A stretch of DNA of 64,000 bases from Picocystis sp. L7 (GCA_020975725.1 QXJR01000028.1:310001-374000); one strand, 5' to 3'. Shown: positions 34,735 to 45,183, numbered from the stretch's first letter. Notes: generated by a model from the sequence alone, not told the origin. Made by a program: numbers and translations.

Positions 34735-35345
34735 TCACGATGGAAATTCCGAATATTTGGACCAATGGGATGCTTCTCTCTGATCCAGCAGTCCCACGAC
34801 TTCCTTGTAGGTGGATTCTTCTTGGGCGCTTTCTCTCAGATCTTTGACCACCTTCACCGGGTCCTTTCCCATCAGGAACAGATCTTCGCCTGAATACAAA
34901 CAGAAGTTTGGGAAACCACATGGCTCCACCAGTCCGTTCTCTCTACGGAAGTGCTCGAGCACTGTAGGTATCCTTCCATTCGGTTCCTCTTCTTCCAAAC
35001 GTCGGTTCATCACGGCCGTCGCGTCGCGCAACTTCTTCTCCCGTCGAAGGAGGCTGTTCCACAACTGGTCAGAGAATCGTTCCTGCGTTCGGTTCTTTCC
35101 ATCGCGCGTTTCGCGTCGCCATGCGTTCCTCACCGCTCGTATTCGATCTCCAACAGTTCGGCTTTCTCTTGCACGGATTCCACGGCCTTTCGAACGTCCA
35201 CGTGGTCCCTCTCTCCGGACTGGAGGGTTTCTGCGATCTTCCTCAGGTCCTCTTCCACTTCCTCCGTCCGTTCCTTCCACGTCGCGTCCCTCTCTTCTTC
35301 CTCCATGGCGCTTCGTCTCCCGGAAATGGAGCGGTCCTCGGCCAT
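34735..35345 (-). CDS. Unrecognised coiled-coil protein, probably two exons
   Basis: Exon 1 from ATG 35345 to 35134 encodes an acidic, heptad-like sequence (EEEERDATWKERTEEVEEDL, AVESVQEKAELLEIEYER) and ends at CG|gtgagg, phase 2. The acceptor that keeps phase is aacag|C at 35054, so exon 2 is 34735-35053 and reads LLRREKKLRDATAVMNRRLEEEEPNG, FRRENGLVEPCGFPNFCLYSGEDLFLMG, SKYSEFPS. Total 176 residues; the intron would be 80 bp. I do not recognise the family. The helical content and length suggest a structural or adaptor protein. Acceptors at 35069, 35092 and 35104 give longer exons but the wrong phase. The head region lies about 690 bp from the FTHFS start. Confidence 0.6.
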
Positions 35346-36030
35346 CGCCACCGCCTCGTCTCGTCCAGTCCAGTCTATCCGAAGGGAGAGGAGGGGAGTT
35401 TCTTCTCCGAAGGGAGGACAACGGTTGGTCACCTGCATGGTTTTTGTGTGCAAGCACGGCGGAGGAACGCATGGAACCGCGAAAGGAGGCGTGCGATGGT
35501 GCAGGAAAGAGGGGAGGAGGAGAGAAGCTTTGCTTGAGGAGCAGGGTCCCCACGTTCCACGTGGTAGAACAGGAGTTGAGGTGGGTCACGAAATGGACGC
35601 ATGCGTGAGGTGTTTTTTGTCCAATTGCATCTCGTACGCATCGTTACGATGTTTGTGAAAGGAAGGAATTGCCGTGATCGATACGGACGCACGCCCTTCT
35701 CCTCTTGCGATGCACACATCGATGATTCCATGCCGAGGCGATCGGGACAAAGCAGATAGATTCCACACGCACCTATCGGCGACACACGCGTGTCTTTCAC
35801 AAGCCACGCCAGAATTCTTTGTGGACCCTACTCCATCGCCATGGCGCTCCATCCGATCCCATCTTGCTTCCAAGCTACCTCCCACGTCTCCCATCGAGGC
35901 CTTCCCATCGCCTCCTCCAGAGAAGAAACTCCCCTGGGCTCCCTTCCACGTACTGTACGTACACGACCTCGTCCATTGCAGCTGCTCCACGTGTCGGCGA
36001 AGACGTCGCACAGCACACATCCGCGCAAGA
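35346..36030. other. Divergent upstream region of coiled-coil gene and FTHFS
   Basis: 685 bp. The frame of FTHFS stays open upstream to about 35674, but the sequence there has no known domain and a normal-length protein starts at 36031. Nothing else recognised. Confidence 0.5.
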
Positions 36031-37938
36031 ATGGCTTCTTCCAGGGTCCCACTCGACGTGAAATCGCCCGTGCCATCGGACATCGAAGTGGCACAGGCGG
36101 TGGAGCCGAGGAAGATCGAAGAGGTGGCGCGACAGGCAGGCATCCAGGAGGACGAGTGTGAAGCGTATGGGCCCACCAAAGCCAAGGTGAAGCTTTCCGT
36201 GCTGGATCGCTTGGCCGAAGAAAAAGACGGAAAGTACGTCGTGGTGGCTGGAATCACTCCCACGCCGCTGGGAGAAGGGAAATCCACCACAACGGTGGGA
36301 CTCTGCCAAGCACTGGGAGCACACTGTGGACGGAAAGTCATGACCTGCGTACGCCAACCAAGTCAAGGACCGACCTTTGGGATCAAGGGCGGAGCTGCTG
36401 GTGGAGGGTACAGCCAAGTCATTCCAATGGAAGAATTCAACTTGCACATGACGGGAGACATTCACGCCATCACGGCTGCCAATAATCTACTTGCTGCGGC
36501 CATTGATGCGAGAATGTTTCACGAGAGTACCCAAAGCGATGCTGCTCTCTTCGACCGCTTGTGCCCTAAAGATAAACAGGCAAAACGCAGATTCGCACCA
36601 GTGATGTTCAGAAGACTGCGAAAACTTGGCATAGACAAGACGGATCCGGATGAGCTCACGGAGGATGAACGTAGCAAGTTCGTGCGCCTTGACTTTGATG
36701 CAGCGAAGATCACTTGGAGGAGGGTCATGGATACAAATGATCGCTTCCTCCGATCCATCACGGTCGGGCAAGGACCCCAGGAGAAGGGAATGGAGAGACA
36801 AACCGGATTCGACATCACTGTGGCGAGCGAAATTATGGCCGTGCTGGCCCTGGCCACTTCGGAAAGGGATATGAGGGAACGATTGGGGAGCATGGTCGTG
36901 GGGTCCAGCAAAAAGGGGGAGGCCATTACTGCAGACGACCTTGGAATTGGAGGAGCTCTCACGGTACTCATGAAGGATGCGATTAAGCCCACTCTGATGC
37001 AAACGCTGGAGGCAACTCCGGTGCTGGTGCATGCTGGGCCCTTCGCGAACATTGCACATGGTAACTCTTCCATTATTGCAGACCGCATTGCCAGCAAACT
37101 GGTTGGTGAGGAGGGATATGTCGTCACAGAAGCAGGATTTGGTGCCGACATTGGACTGGAAAAGTTCGTAAACATCAAGTGCAGGTACAGTGGCATGAAA
37201 CCTGACGCAACGGTGCTGGTCGCGACTGTGAGGGCCCTCAAAATGCATGGAGGTGGTCCTTCTGTGGTAGCTGGGCGGCCATTGGACCACGCATACACGA
37301 ACGAGAATGTGGAGCTGGTCGCTGAAGGTTGCGCAAACCTTTCCAAGCATATACAAAATTGCATAAAGTTTGGTATAGTGCCGGTTGTGGCCATCAACAA
37401 GTTTGCCACTGACACAGACGCAGAGATCCAGGTCGCACGTGAACAAGCGATGAAAGCCGGGGCATTTGATGCGGTCGTGGCCGAGCACCATGCCCTAGGG
37501 GGTGCTGGGGCACTTGATTTGGCAAACGCGGTCATGAAAGCATGCGCAAGTAAGGAGTACACTTTCAAGTTCACGTACCCATTAGAACTGCCAATCAAAG
37601 ACAAAATCGAGGCAATCGCAAAAGAGGTATATGGAGCGGCAGGCGTGGAATATCTTCCCGATGCAGAAGCGGCCTTGGCTTTGTTTGACAAGCAGGGATT
37701 CTCCGGACTGCCCATCTGCATGGCAAAAACGCAATACAGTTTTACACATGACTCCAACATCAAGGGAGCTCCAGCCGGCTTTATTTTGCCCATACGGGAT
37801 GTACGTGCGAGCGCCGGGGCTGGTTTTCTTTATCCCTTGGTCGGCACAATCATGACCATGCCTGGACTTCCTACCAGGCCTGCTTACTACGAAATTGACC
37901 TGGACTTTGAAACGGGAAAGGTCGTCGGACTTTCATAG
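36031..37938 (+). CDS. THFS: Formate-tetrahydrofolate ligase (10-formyl-THF synthetase)
   Basis: Intronless, 635 residues, matching plant FTHFS (Arabidopsis 634) along its length. Start [26 protein letters not shown] aligns with the plant N-terminus; longer upstream starts would add unmatched residues. Motifs are the P-loop-like [101 protein letters not shown] and a C-terminal [20 protein letters not shown]. It joins formate to tetrahydrofolate using ATP in one-carbon metabolism, in the cytosol (no transit peptide seen). It is a monofunctional enzyme, as in plants, rather than the trifunctional C1-THF synthase of animals. The stop lies 59 bp from the S18 stop, tail-to-tail. Confidence 0.97.
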   Translation: MASSRVPLDVKSPVPSDIEVAQAVEPRKIEEVARQAGIQEDECEAYGPTKAKVKLSVLDRLAEEKDGKYVVVAGITPTPLGEGKSTTTVGLCQALGAHCGRKVMTCVRQPSQGPTFGIKGGAAGGGYSQVIPMEEFNLHMTGDIHAITAANNLLAAAIDARMFHESTQSDAALFDRLCPKDKQAKRRFAPVMFRRLRKLGIDKTDPDELTEDERSKFVRLDFDAAKITWRRVMDTNDRFLRSITVGQGPQEKGMERQTGFDITVASEIMAVLALATSERDMRERLGSMVVGSSKKGEAITADDLGIGGALTVLMKDAIKPTLMQTLEATPVLVHAGPFANIAHGNSSIIADRIASKLVGEEGYVVTEAGFGADIGLEKFVNIKCRYSGMKPDATVLVATVRALKMHGGGPSVVAGRPLDHAYTNENVELVAEGCANLSKHIQNCIKFGIVPVVAINKFATDTDAEIQVAREQAMKAGAFDAVVAEHHALGGAGALDLANAVMKACASKEYTFKFTYPLELPIKDKIEAIAKEVYGAAGVEYLPDAEAALALFDKQGFSGLPICMAKTQYSFTHDSNIKGAPAGFILPIRDVRASAGAGFLYPLVGTIMTMPGLPTRPAYYEIDLDFETGKVVGLS

Positions 37939-37997
37939 AGACAGCAACAGCCTGAAAACGAAGGTATGTCGCTTTCCAACGCACAGTTGTCGTTGGA

Positions 37998-38867
37998 TTA
38001 TCTTCGTGCCTTTGTGTAGGGGTTCTTTCTCCGTGTAAACTGCGGTAATTTTGAATCGTACGGCAACAGGGCCATGCAACGTGCCGTCTTGATCTCCCGG
38101 GACAGCCTCTTCTGAATCTTTGCCTTTACTTTGGTCACACGCCTGGGGATGAGCTTTCCAGTCTCGGAAACGAACTGGGTCAAGTACCTGGTGTCCTTGT
38201 ATCCTGCCCAATCCGGCATCAGGGTTTCAAGGCCTTTCACCAGAGACTTTTTCTTTTTGAATTGCGCGATCGGGAGTGGATCTGTGGAGTATGGGCTCAG
38301 TTCGGTGGGTTTGTACGTTTGTCCGGGATAGAAGATCCGACGAGGGCTTAGCCTAGGTGGTGCATCAGAGGGCCCGTCTCGATCTGCTGGAGCTTCTTCT
38401 TGCGCACGCACCACCACGGAGTCTTTCTTTCGAACGATCGTCGTCCTTCCCAGTTCTGCGAATCCGTCTTGTCTTGGAATGAAGACGTCTGGGATAGGTT
38501 CGGGTTCTGGTGGGTGTTCTCCCGTTGCTTGTCCTGGGTTCGTTGCGCGCTTGCCTTTCTCTCCATCGTCGTCCTTGGCTTGCGCGTTCGTTTCCGGTTT
38601 GTCTTCTTCCTTGTCCATCTCGCTGAGCTTCGTTTCGATCCACGAACGCCAGTCGCCGCGCATTTTGGTGGCGGCGTTGGCATCTCCTGGGACGCCATCC
38701 CCACGGCCTTCGTCGGAGGGTTCCGTCCCCATCCCTCGTTCCCACGCGCTCTGGATGCGCGTCCATGGCTTCCCTCCCACCTCCACCGCCTTGGCATCCC
38801 TCCAGGACCTCGAGACGGGTCGCCAAACCGACGCCAGGCGCGTGGCCATCCGCCATGCCTGCGCCAT
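37998..38867 (-). CDS. Organellar (probably mitochondrial) ribosomal protein S18
   Basis: Intronless, 289 residues from ATG 38867. The N-terminus [20 protein letters not shown] is an amphipathic, arginine-rich, acid-free stretch typical of mitochondrial presequences. A long polar linker follows, then the bS18 core: [48 protein letters not shown]. This matches bacterial S18 and plant mitochondrial S18-like proteins that carry a long N-terminal extension. It is a small-subunit protein near the mRNA platform. Upstream, on the plus strand at 38929-38951, are a telo-box and a site II element, the pair known from plant ribosomal protein promoters. It is head-to-head with ROK1. Confidence 0.9.
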   Translation of the reverse strand: MAQAWRMATRLASVWRPVSRSWRDAKAVEVGGKPWTRIQSAWERGMGTEPSDEGRGDGVPGDANAATKMRGDWRSWIETKLSEMDKEEDKPETNAQAKDDDGEKGKRATNPGQATGEHPPEPEPIPDVFIPRQDGFAELGRTTIVRKKDSVVVRAQEEAPADRDGPSDAPPRLSPRRIFYPGQTYKPTELSPYSTDPLPIAQFKKKKSLVKGLETLMPDWAGYKDTRYLTQFVSETGKLIPRRVTKVKAKIQKRLSREIKTARCMALLPYDSKLPQFTRRKNPYTKARR

Positions 38868-38928
38868 GTCCGATCCTTTCCACGTGTTTCCATCCGACTT
38901 TGCCTCCCCTCCGAGCCCCCCCGAGATG

Positions 38929-38941
38929 AACCCTAAACCCC
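38929..38941 (-). promoter_or_regulatory. Telo-box upstream of S18
   Basis: AACCCTAAACCCC on the plus strand, 62-74 bp upstream of the S18 start codon. Telo-boxes at this distance are characteristic of Arabidopsis ribosomal protein genes. Confidence 0.6.
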
Positions 38942-38945
38942 ACAA

Positions 38946-38951
38946 TGGGCC
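38946..38951. promoter_or_regulatory. Site II element (TGGGCC) next to telo-box
   Basis: TGGGCC, five bases from the telo-box. Site II elements bind TCP factors and are known to act together with telo-boxes in dividing plant cells. Confidence 0.45.
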
Positions 38952-39539
38952 GGTTCGTTCCCCGCCCTGGCCGAGGCGGGTGGAGGCGGTGCAGTGGCAC
39001 CAAGGAAGCCGTCCGAGGCGGTCGTGCTGGGCGGATGGGACGGACGGAAACGAAGCATGGAGGGAGAGGGAAGGGGATGAGGTATCCAGGGTCGTGCATG
39101 CGAAGGACGTGCGATGGATTCCTTCGCGGAGGAGGCGAAGGAACCGCGGAGGACGCCTCTTAACCCCCGTGGCTTGGATGGTGAATGCTCCGACGTCGGA
39201 TGGGAACGGCCTTGCTTCGGTCGACGCGTCTCTTGGGAGCAATTCGACGACCCATTGGTGCGGGCGGCCACGACCCTCGCCAATCCTACATGGATCGTCT
39301 AAATCGCGCACGCGACCGTGAATGCAACAAGGATTGGAGCGTTGCTTGCACCCACGACCTGGCACCAACAACTGGCTGCCCTCTTCACCTTCATTCTGCC
39401 TCCCGCATCCTCCCATCTCGTGCTTCATCCGTCCCACACGTGTGTGTCCGTCCACGTCCATCCAAGCATATGTGGTGCTTTCCTTCCTTCACCAACTGCC
39501 AAAACGTGCCCACCACCCGAGAAAAAACTCCCCTCCTAT

Positions 39540-39548
39540 CCTCTGCGG
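39540..39548 (+). promoter_or_regulatory. CCTCTGCGG element upstream of ROK1
   Basis: One of seven perfect copies in the window; see findings. It lies 75 bp before ATG 39623. Confidence 0.4.
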
Positions 39549-39622
39549 TGCCCGCCCTTCCTTCGCCCATTCGAAAGGGAAGGCACCGACGCCATCGTTC
39601 GAATCGCGCCATCGACCGTCCG

Positions 39623-41416
39623 ATGGAGATGGACCTGTTCGCGCGATTGGCGCAAGGCGCGGTGTTCGAAGGCGCTCGAAAGCGCGCCAAAACGGCAGGA
39701 AAGAGGAAGGAGGGCGCCAGAAACGCGGAGGAAAGGAACGGATCCGAACGGACGACGAGAAACGCGAAGGGTGGCGGCGGACGTCCGATGCCCGACGGCG
39801 CCGACGGTGGCGTCGGCGGGATGGAAAGGAGGACGGACACGAGGGATCCCAGGAGAGACATGGGAAGAGGAGGCGATGCCGTTCGAAACCAGGACGAAGA
39901 AGGCGAAGAAACGCGATCCCAACATCCAACGTGGAGGAGAACCCAATCGAACGTGAAGGGACGACACAGGAACGGGGATGGCGAAGCACCGACGGTACAT
40001 CCGAACCTAAACGTCCAGGGAACGGAACACAATGGAGGCGAAGAAGCAGGAGCCTCGGATCCTGGAACGATCCTCACACATGAGGTGCGGCTCGCGTCTG
40101 CGCGAACGGGCTTGCGAACGACGGGTTGCAGAGCTGACAACACTGGTCTGGTACAGCTGGCAAATCGACTACGCAAAAAGTACAAAATACACGTATCGGG
40201 CGCACCACAGTACCCAGCCCCGTTGGAAAGCTTCGAAGCATTGTTGAAGCTGGGAATTCCGAAATGGCTGTACAACAACATACAAGCACTTGGATTCGAA
40301 GAGCCGACGCCCATACAGAGGCAAGCCATCACTGTGATGTTGGCGGGCCATGAACTTTTCGCTGTAGCACCCACAGGGTCAGGAAAGACACTGAGCTTCC
40401 TGGTTCCCGTGTTGGTCGCCTTGAAAACGCACTCGCCTGGCGGGATCAGAGCTGTCATCGTGAGCCCAACCAAAGAATTGGGACAGCAAACCCACAGGGT
40501 CTTGCAGTCACTGATTGGTGGACGGAGAATCAGGTCGTGCGTCCTTACAAAAGGCTCAAGTTCCTGTGTAGATTTGTCGGCAGTTGATATTCTCGTAGCA
40601 ACGCCACTGAGGTTGAGTAATCTGATCAACGAAAAAGAAGTAAACCTTGCCACCGTGACACACCTCGTCTTGGACGAGGCCGACAAGCTCTTTGAGTTGG
40701 GCTTTCTCACCCAGTTGGATAGTATCATTGCGGCATGTAACAACGACCGATGCCTTCGTGCCATGTATAGTGCCACACTTCCTGAAAAGGTGGAAGATCT
40801 TGCAAAGACAGTCATGATAGATCCCGTGAGAGTGACGATCGGAGAGAGGAATAGCGTTGCTTCCACAATCCAACAGACAGTGAGATACGTAGGCAATGAA
40901 AAAGGAAAATTGCTTGCTATGCGACAAATTCTGAAGGAAGAAGGTATGCGACCTCCGACAATTGTGTTCGTACAATCCAAAGAACGGGCCAAGCAGCTCT
41001 TCAAGGAGCTCTTGTACGATGACGTGCGGGTGGGCATCATTCATGCTGATAGGTCTCAGGCAAAGCGAAATGAAGTGGTTGAAGATTTTCGTGCCGGGAA
41101 GATCTGGGTCCTCATTGCGACCGATGTCCTTGCCAGAGGCATGGACTTCAAGGGGGTCAACTGCATTGTGAATTATGATTTCCCACAGACCAGCTCTTCT
41201 TACATTCATCGCATAGGTAGGAGTGGCCGGGCAGGGCGTTCTGGGTATGCCATCACTCTTTTCACAGACACAGATGCTAGTGCACTGCGCTCAATTGTGA
41301 ACATCATGAGAGTTTCTGGTTGCGATGTCCCTGCATGGATGTTGGAATTGAGGAAGACTAAGTCAAAGAACTGGAAGGTAGCCCCTCGTAGAGAGCCCGT
41401 TGGTATGGAATCCTGA
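39623..41416 (+). CDS. ROK1: DEAD-box RNA helicase ROK1/DDX52 (RH57-like)
   Basis: 597 residues from ATG 39623 (MEMDLFARLAQGAVF, like yeast Rok1 MDIFRVLTRGASV). The N-terminal 150 residues are basic, glycine-rich and disordered. The helicase core has KKYKIHVSG, LGFEEPTPIQRQAI (Q motif), AVAPTGSGKT (motif I), SPTKELGQQ (Ia), LVATPLRL (Ib), VLDEADKLFE (II), YSATLPE (III), TIVFVQSKERAKQLF (IV), IATDVLARGMDFKGV (V) and YIHRIGRSGRAG (VI). ROK1 unwinds RNA in early 18S rRNA maturation in the nucleolus. A 72-bp stretch, 40085-40156, begins GTGCGG, ends CAG and is a multiple of three; it may be an intron, and removing it gives THELANRLRKKYKIHVSG. Confidence 0.95.
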   Translation: MEMDLFARLAQGAVFEGARKRAKTAGKRKEGARNAEERNGSERTTRNAKGGGGRPMPDGADGGVGGMERRTDTRDPRRDMGRGGDAVRNQDEEGEETRSQHPTWRRTQSNVKGRHRNGDGEAPTVHPNLNVQGTEHNGGEEAGASDPGTILTHEVRLASARTGLRTTGCRADNTGLVQLANRLRKKYKIHVSGAPQYPAPLESFEALLKLGIPKWLYNNIQALGFEEPTPIQRQAITVMLAGHELFAVAPTGSGKTLSFLVPVLVALKTHSPGGIRAVIVSPTKELGQQTHRVLQSLIGGRRIRSCVLTKGSSSCVDLSAVDILVATPLRLSNLINEKEVNLATVTHLVLDEADKLFELGFLTQLDSIIAACNNDRCLRAMYSATLPEKVEDLAKTVMIDPVRVTIGERNSVASTIQQTVRYVGNEKGKLLAMRQILKEEGMRPPTIVFVQSKERAKQLFKELLYDDVRVGIIHADRSQAKRNEVVEDFRAGKIWVLIATDVLARGMDFKGVNCIVNYDFPQTSSSYIHRIGRSGRAGRSGYAITLFTDTDASALRSIVNIMRVSGCDVPAWMLELRKTKSKNWKVAPRREPVGMES

Positions 41417-42364
41417 GGTTCTAGCAAATAAATTGCTCAGGATTTGAACCTGTTGTGGTGGCACTCAAAGCTGTCCATCGCAGTTGAGCATGTTGGTAGT
41501 GGTGCTCTGCAAGACGGTATGGGATGAAGCCTCCCCACTCTGTGTTCCGTAGCATTGACCATTGATCTTTGGAAGAAAACTCACCCTCAGCTGTGTTATA
41601 TTGTGTTCCTGCGACCATGTACCAGGTGTCCGTTGGGAGGACAGGAGTGTAACATTCTCCACAGATGTCATGAAATTTTCCTGGCTTTTGGTGCATTTGG
41701 CAGGGGATGGGGCATGCCTGGAGGTTCACCAGAAGAGGTTGAATGCCATAAAAAATACTTGACCCAACTTGGACGTCCATTGCGTGCATGATCAAGATTT
41801 TAGACAGCAACGTACTTGACCTTGCTAGACTCTGGTCAACTAGTCCAGAAACACCAACATTGTGTAAAGTCAGACCTTCCTCAATTGCAAGATGTGCGGC
41901 AAAGTGGAGCGTGACTTGCAGCCATTGAATGCCAGTAGGCCTTGATATCTTTTATTACATTGAAGTGAATGGTTTGCTAGCAAAATAAAACATTTGGAGA
42001 GCTGCACGACAGGGGAGTGGGGCTGGTTTCAAGCTTATTTTTCTATCAGAAGTGGATACATGTCTTGGTGTAGCGGCTTCTGTGAGAGTGACGTGCTCGA
42101 ACAGGAATCATGCATGGTGTTTATTTGGAACTACTGCGTTGACTACGCTCTCGCTGCTGCAAGTGTGAAATAGAAGTGTCTCCATCAGTGGCTGAATCTC
42201 TACCTATTATATTGTCATCTCTCCCATAATGACAGACATGAAGCCTTCCTTGGTATGTCCAAAAAAGTGTGCTGGCTTGTACAGATACTTCAAACAAAGT
42301 GCTGCTCATATTGGCATGTTACTGCTCTTCACACGACTAAGCATGTTGAGCGAGATAGAGCCGC
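41417..42364. other. Intergenic between ROK1 and MRE11 (tail-to-tail)
   Basis: 948 bp. A 129-codon minus-strand frame ends at 41421, five bases from the ROK1 stop; I do not recognise its product and do not call it. Otherwise AT-rich 3' flanking sequence. Confidence 0.5.
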
Positions 42365-44554
42365 TTATTCCAAACCATTCCAGGAAGGTGAGTGTTGAGC
42401 GTCTGAAACTGGCTTGCTTTTCAACCGCTTGATTTCTCTTGACTCTTGTTCTGCTGCCTCCTCATCACTGTCAACATCAATGAACGTGGGTTTCCTTACT
42501 GGTCCGGATTGTCTAGGGGTGGGCTTCTTAAACACGGCCGGGCTTGTCGATCCTCTCTTGCTTTTCCTAGGTTTAGGAACTTGGTTGCTTTCGCCGAGGG
42601 TGAGCACATTCTCAGAATCTGTATCAGCCTCAACCTTGATGGCATCCTCAGCCATTCCATTCACCTTGCTTCTTTCCGCACGCTTCACACGAGCGGCATT
42701 GCCTTCACTGAACACTTCAGCATCGAGTTTGAGGACATCTGCAGGAGACTTTTTAAGAAGTGGAAGAGCACCATTTCTCCCTCCTTTCAATCGGGTATTC
42801 TTCCTACCAGATATGTCTGGATCAAGAGGCAACTCTTGATCCACAACCGAACAATGTCCATGTCCAGCAGCCTGATTTGCGGTGCCCTGGTGAGCAGGAT
42901 TCTGCATGGGGGTGTTGCAGTTCCCTACCAGCTTGGAGACATATGGGCTTGCACTTGCTTGCTTCTGGGCCTGAGCTATTCCGGCAACGAGCTCAGTAAT
43001 TGAATTGGGACCCGTGCTTGGGTTCGCAGTGGCAACCTTTGACATCGTTTGTAGCTTCTCCTTCAAATACATTCCGAGTGCGTTGCGCTCGTCCTTGTCG
43101 ACAAAATTGTGCAAAGCAATACCTAGCTCATTTTCTCCGAGAATTTGGAGCTGTTGCGTCAAGTTTTCAGCTATTAGGGCTTCGATTGTTTCCTGGTCTA
43201 ACAACTCCGGTCTGCAGGTCTCGTCCTTGGCAGTTGGATCTTGCTCGTCCACTTTAACCTTTCGGGAGTTGCTTTTTGTAAAGAAGAGTATATCTTGTGG
43301 ATTCGCAACTTTACCAACGAACTGCTGTCCAAACCTCTGGGTGTTTACAGTGGTGAAGCCTGTGTAGTCAACCCGTAGACGTATCAATGGAAGCATCTCC
43401 TTTCCGTCCCGTGAGTTGCTGCCAGAAAAAGCAGCTGCTATCATCTCCTCAACACGTGTTCTCAGTACTGATTCGATCACTGCAGTATCTTTCTGTCCAG
43501 GGGGCAATTCATCCTTCAAAATCAGATGCCTGAACTCGAATGGTCGAACAGTCTTGAGAGGAATTTTCGTTGTGCGCCATTTGGTTGTATCATCGCCGAA
43601 CTTCATCACTTCAAGGAGAAGCACATGCTTTGCACAAGATTCCCCCTCCATGAGAGAAGTGGCCACCGAAGATCCAGGTTGAGTCACGGAAAAATGCGCC
43701 GTCTCTTGAGGTTCGACAAGGCATTCATGCTCGTGCCCCCAAATGACGAAATCTAAGAAGGACGGAAGGAAAGCCTCTGGGATGCAATTCTTTGGATTAT
43801 GGGCGACTCTGTTTTGGTGGATGACGAAGACATTGAACCAGTCTTCTGTGCAGCAAGTCTCGGTGGATTTCGGACGTATCCATTCTACATTCTCTGCTTC
43901 AAACATCCGGTGCAACCTCTCATCCCGAATGTGTCCAATCCCGTAGAGTGCCATTTTTGTCTCTCCTTTACGGATCAAGACCGGATTCAGCCTAACCTTT
44001 CCTGTTCCCTGTCCGGTGAGGCTGCTCTTGCCGAAGTAATTTACCAGATTGCAGGAGGCAAGGATGTCTAAAGCTGACAGGTTCTCCGCGCCGGCAGGAT
44101 CGTCATGGTTCCCATGCACAATGAAGATCGGCATGGCTACATTGAGGTTTGGATTTTCGAAGTTGACGCATCCACCTTGGCCTGGAAAATTGGTGGCTTG
44201 ATCGCTGACTACTTGAAACTTGATTGGTTTCTCTCCGAGGCAATACTTTTGGATCACCTGCATGCACTTGACGATGGTACTTTGAGATGGTTTGTTGTGG
44301 TGGAACAGGTCTCCTCCCAGCAGAACGAGGTCCACTTCGCATTCGAGTGCATGTTGGAATATCTCTTCGAAGGCACGGAAGCTGTCCTGTCCACGCACTT
44401 CATCCTTCTCGAGGTATCCCAGGTGGTTGTCCGTGGCCACCAGTACTTTGAGACGGTTTCGATCTCTCTCTTCGGCCATTTCCACCACGTTCGTACCGTC
44501 CATTTCCCCTCGTTTCGCGCCTTTCAAAGGACGTCGTGTGGCCTTTGAAGCCAT
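42365..44554 (-). CDS. MRE11: MRE11 double-strand break repair nuclease
   Basis: Intronless, 729 residues from ATG 44554 (Arabidopsis MRE11 is 720). Phosphoesterase motifs are VATDNHLGY (I), LLGGDLFHHNKPS (II), IVHGNHDDP (III), VFVIHQNRVAH and FVIWGHEHECLVEPQE (IV-V), and SVTQPGSSVATSLMEGE. The capping domain follows (RPFEFRHLILKDE, LPLIRLRVDYTGF, FGQQFVGKVANPQDILFF). The C-terminus is basic and disordered with a VDSDEE-type acidic patch. It forms MRN with RAD50 and NBS1, trims DNA ends for homologous recombination, and acts at telomeres. ATGs at 44503 and 44479 are alternative starts. It is head-to-head with CTC1 across 629 bp. Confidence 0.97.
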   Translation of the reverse strand: MASKATRRPLKGAKRGEMDGTNVVEMAEERDRNRLKVLVATDNHLGYLEKDEVRGQDSFRAFEEIFQHALECEVDLVLLGGDLFHHNKPSQSTIVKCMQVIQKYCLGEKPIKFQVVSDQATNFPGQGGCVNFENPNLNVAMPIFIVHGNHDDPAGAENLSALDILASCNLVNYFGKSSLTGQGTGKVRLNPVLIRKGETKMALYGIGHIRDERLHRMFEAENVEWIRPKSTETCCTEDWFNVFVIHQNRVAHNPKNCIPEAFLPSFLDFVIWGHEHECLVEPQETAHFSVTQPGSSVATSLMEGESCAKHVLLLEVMKFGDDTTKWRTTKIPLKTVRPFEFRHLILKDELPPGQKDTAVIESVLRTRVEEMIAAAFSGSNSRDGKEMLPLIRLRVDYTGFTTVNTQRFGQQFVGKVANPQDILFFTKSNSRKVKVDEQDPTAKDETCRPELLDQETIEALIAENLTQQLQILGENELGIALHNFVDKDERNALGMYLKEKLQTMSKVATANPSTGPNSITELVAGIAQAQKQASASPYVSKLVGNCNTPMQNPAHQGTANQAAGHGHCSVVDQELPLDPDISGRKNTRLKGGRNGALPLLKKSPADVLKLDAEVFSEGNAARVKRAERSKVNGMAEDAIKVEADTDSENVLTLGESNQVPKPRKSKRGSTSPAVFKKPTPRQSGPVRKPTFIDVDSDEEAAEQESREIKRLKSKPVSDAQHSPSWNGLE

Positions 44555-45183
44555 CCATCCAAAGCACGTCTGAACTCGGAAGAGCAAAGCACGATCCTTC
44601 CCTCCCAAACCCAAGACGAACCTTCCTCGCCGAGGAAATTGATAGGAAAGCAGAGCGAAGTCCTCTGCGGGCGTCGAACCGTGTCCTTTCGCCAACCCCA
44701 CCCGGAACCGGAGGAGAGGTAAACACGAGGTTAATTCTAGCTGTTCCCTCGGACGTCCCTCGATCGAATCCGCTTAACCATATGTTAACTTCGCTGGAGG
44801 GCTCGGGTCGGACAGGAGCAATTAACTCGTTCGGTTAAGCTCCATCGCCTACGGGATTCGGGGGACACGGAAGGATTCGAGGAAGGTTAAGCAGAAGAGT
44901 TAAGAAGCGAGGACGAGCTTTCCGACAGGCGCGCAAGTCGCGAGCACGTTTCTCGCTCGAAACGTCGACCACGTATACCCAGGAGGAAGGAAAGGGTGGC
45001 GGTGTTGATCTTCAAACCTTGGATTCTGAACCGGAAGTGAATGGTGTCCATGGCCAGCCGGAAGAAGGAGAAAGGACACATCCCGACACCTGGCAGAAGA
45101 CAGGAAAGCCTTCACCACGGAAGGTTTCCTTAGGCATCACGAGAGGAACACACACGAGAAGGTAAAAGGATACATCCACGTCA
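44555..45183. promoter_or_regulatory. Shared upstream region of MRE11 and CTC1
   Basis: 629 bp between start codons. CCTCTGCGG is at 44662-44670. A cluster of TTAA-centred motifs lies at 44729-44910: GGTTAA at 44729-44734, TTAACC at 44774-44779, GTTAAC near 44784, ATTAACT near 44821, GGTTAA at 44833-44838 and 44885-44890, GTTAAG near 44900. CGAGGTTAA at 44726 is the inverse of TTAACCTCG. It could be a bidirectional promoter. Confidence 0.5.

Larger units (their letters stand above)
38868..39622. promoter_or_regulatory. Divergent upstream region of S18 and ROK1
   Basis: 755 bp. The telo-box 38929-38941 and TGGGCC at 38946-38951 lie near the S18 start. TTAACC is at 39160-39165 and CCTCTGCGG at 39540-39548, 75 bp before the ROK1 start. 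A CACGTG is at 38881. No gene seen. Confidence 0.55.

Noticed and set aside
35674-36030. 119-codon N-terminal extension of FTHFS
   Set aside because: The family starts at 36031; the extension is unmatched and no plant FTHFS has one.
41421-41810. 129-codon minus-strand frame ending next to the ROK1 stop
   Set aside because: No family recognised; an opposite-strand frame overlaps it, so chance cannot be excluded without transcript data.
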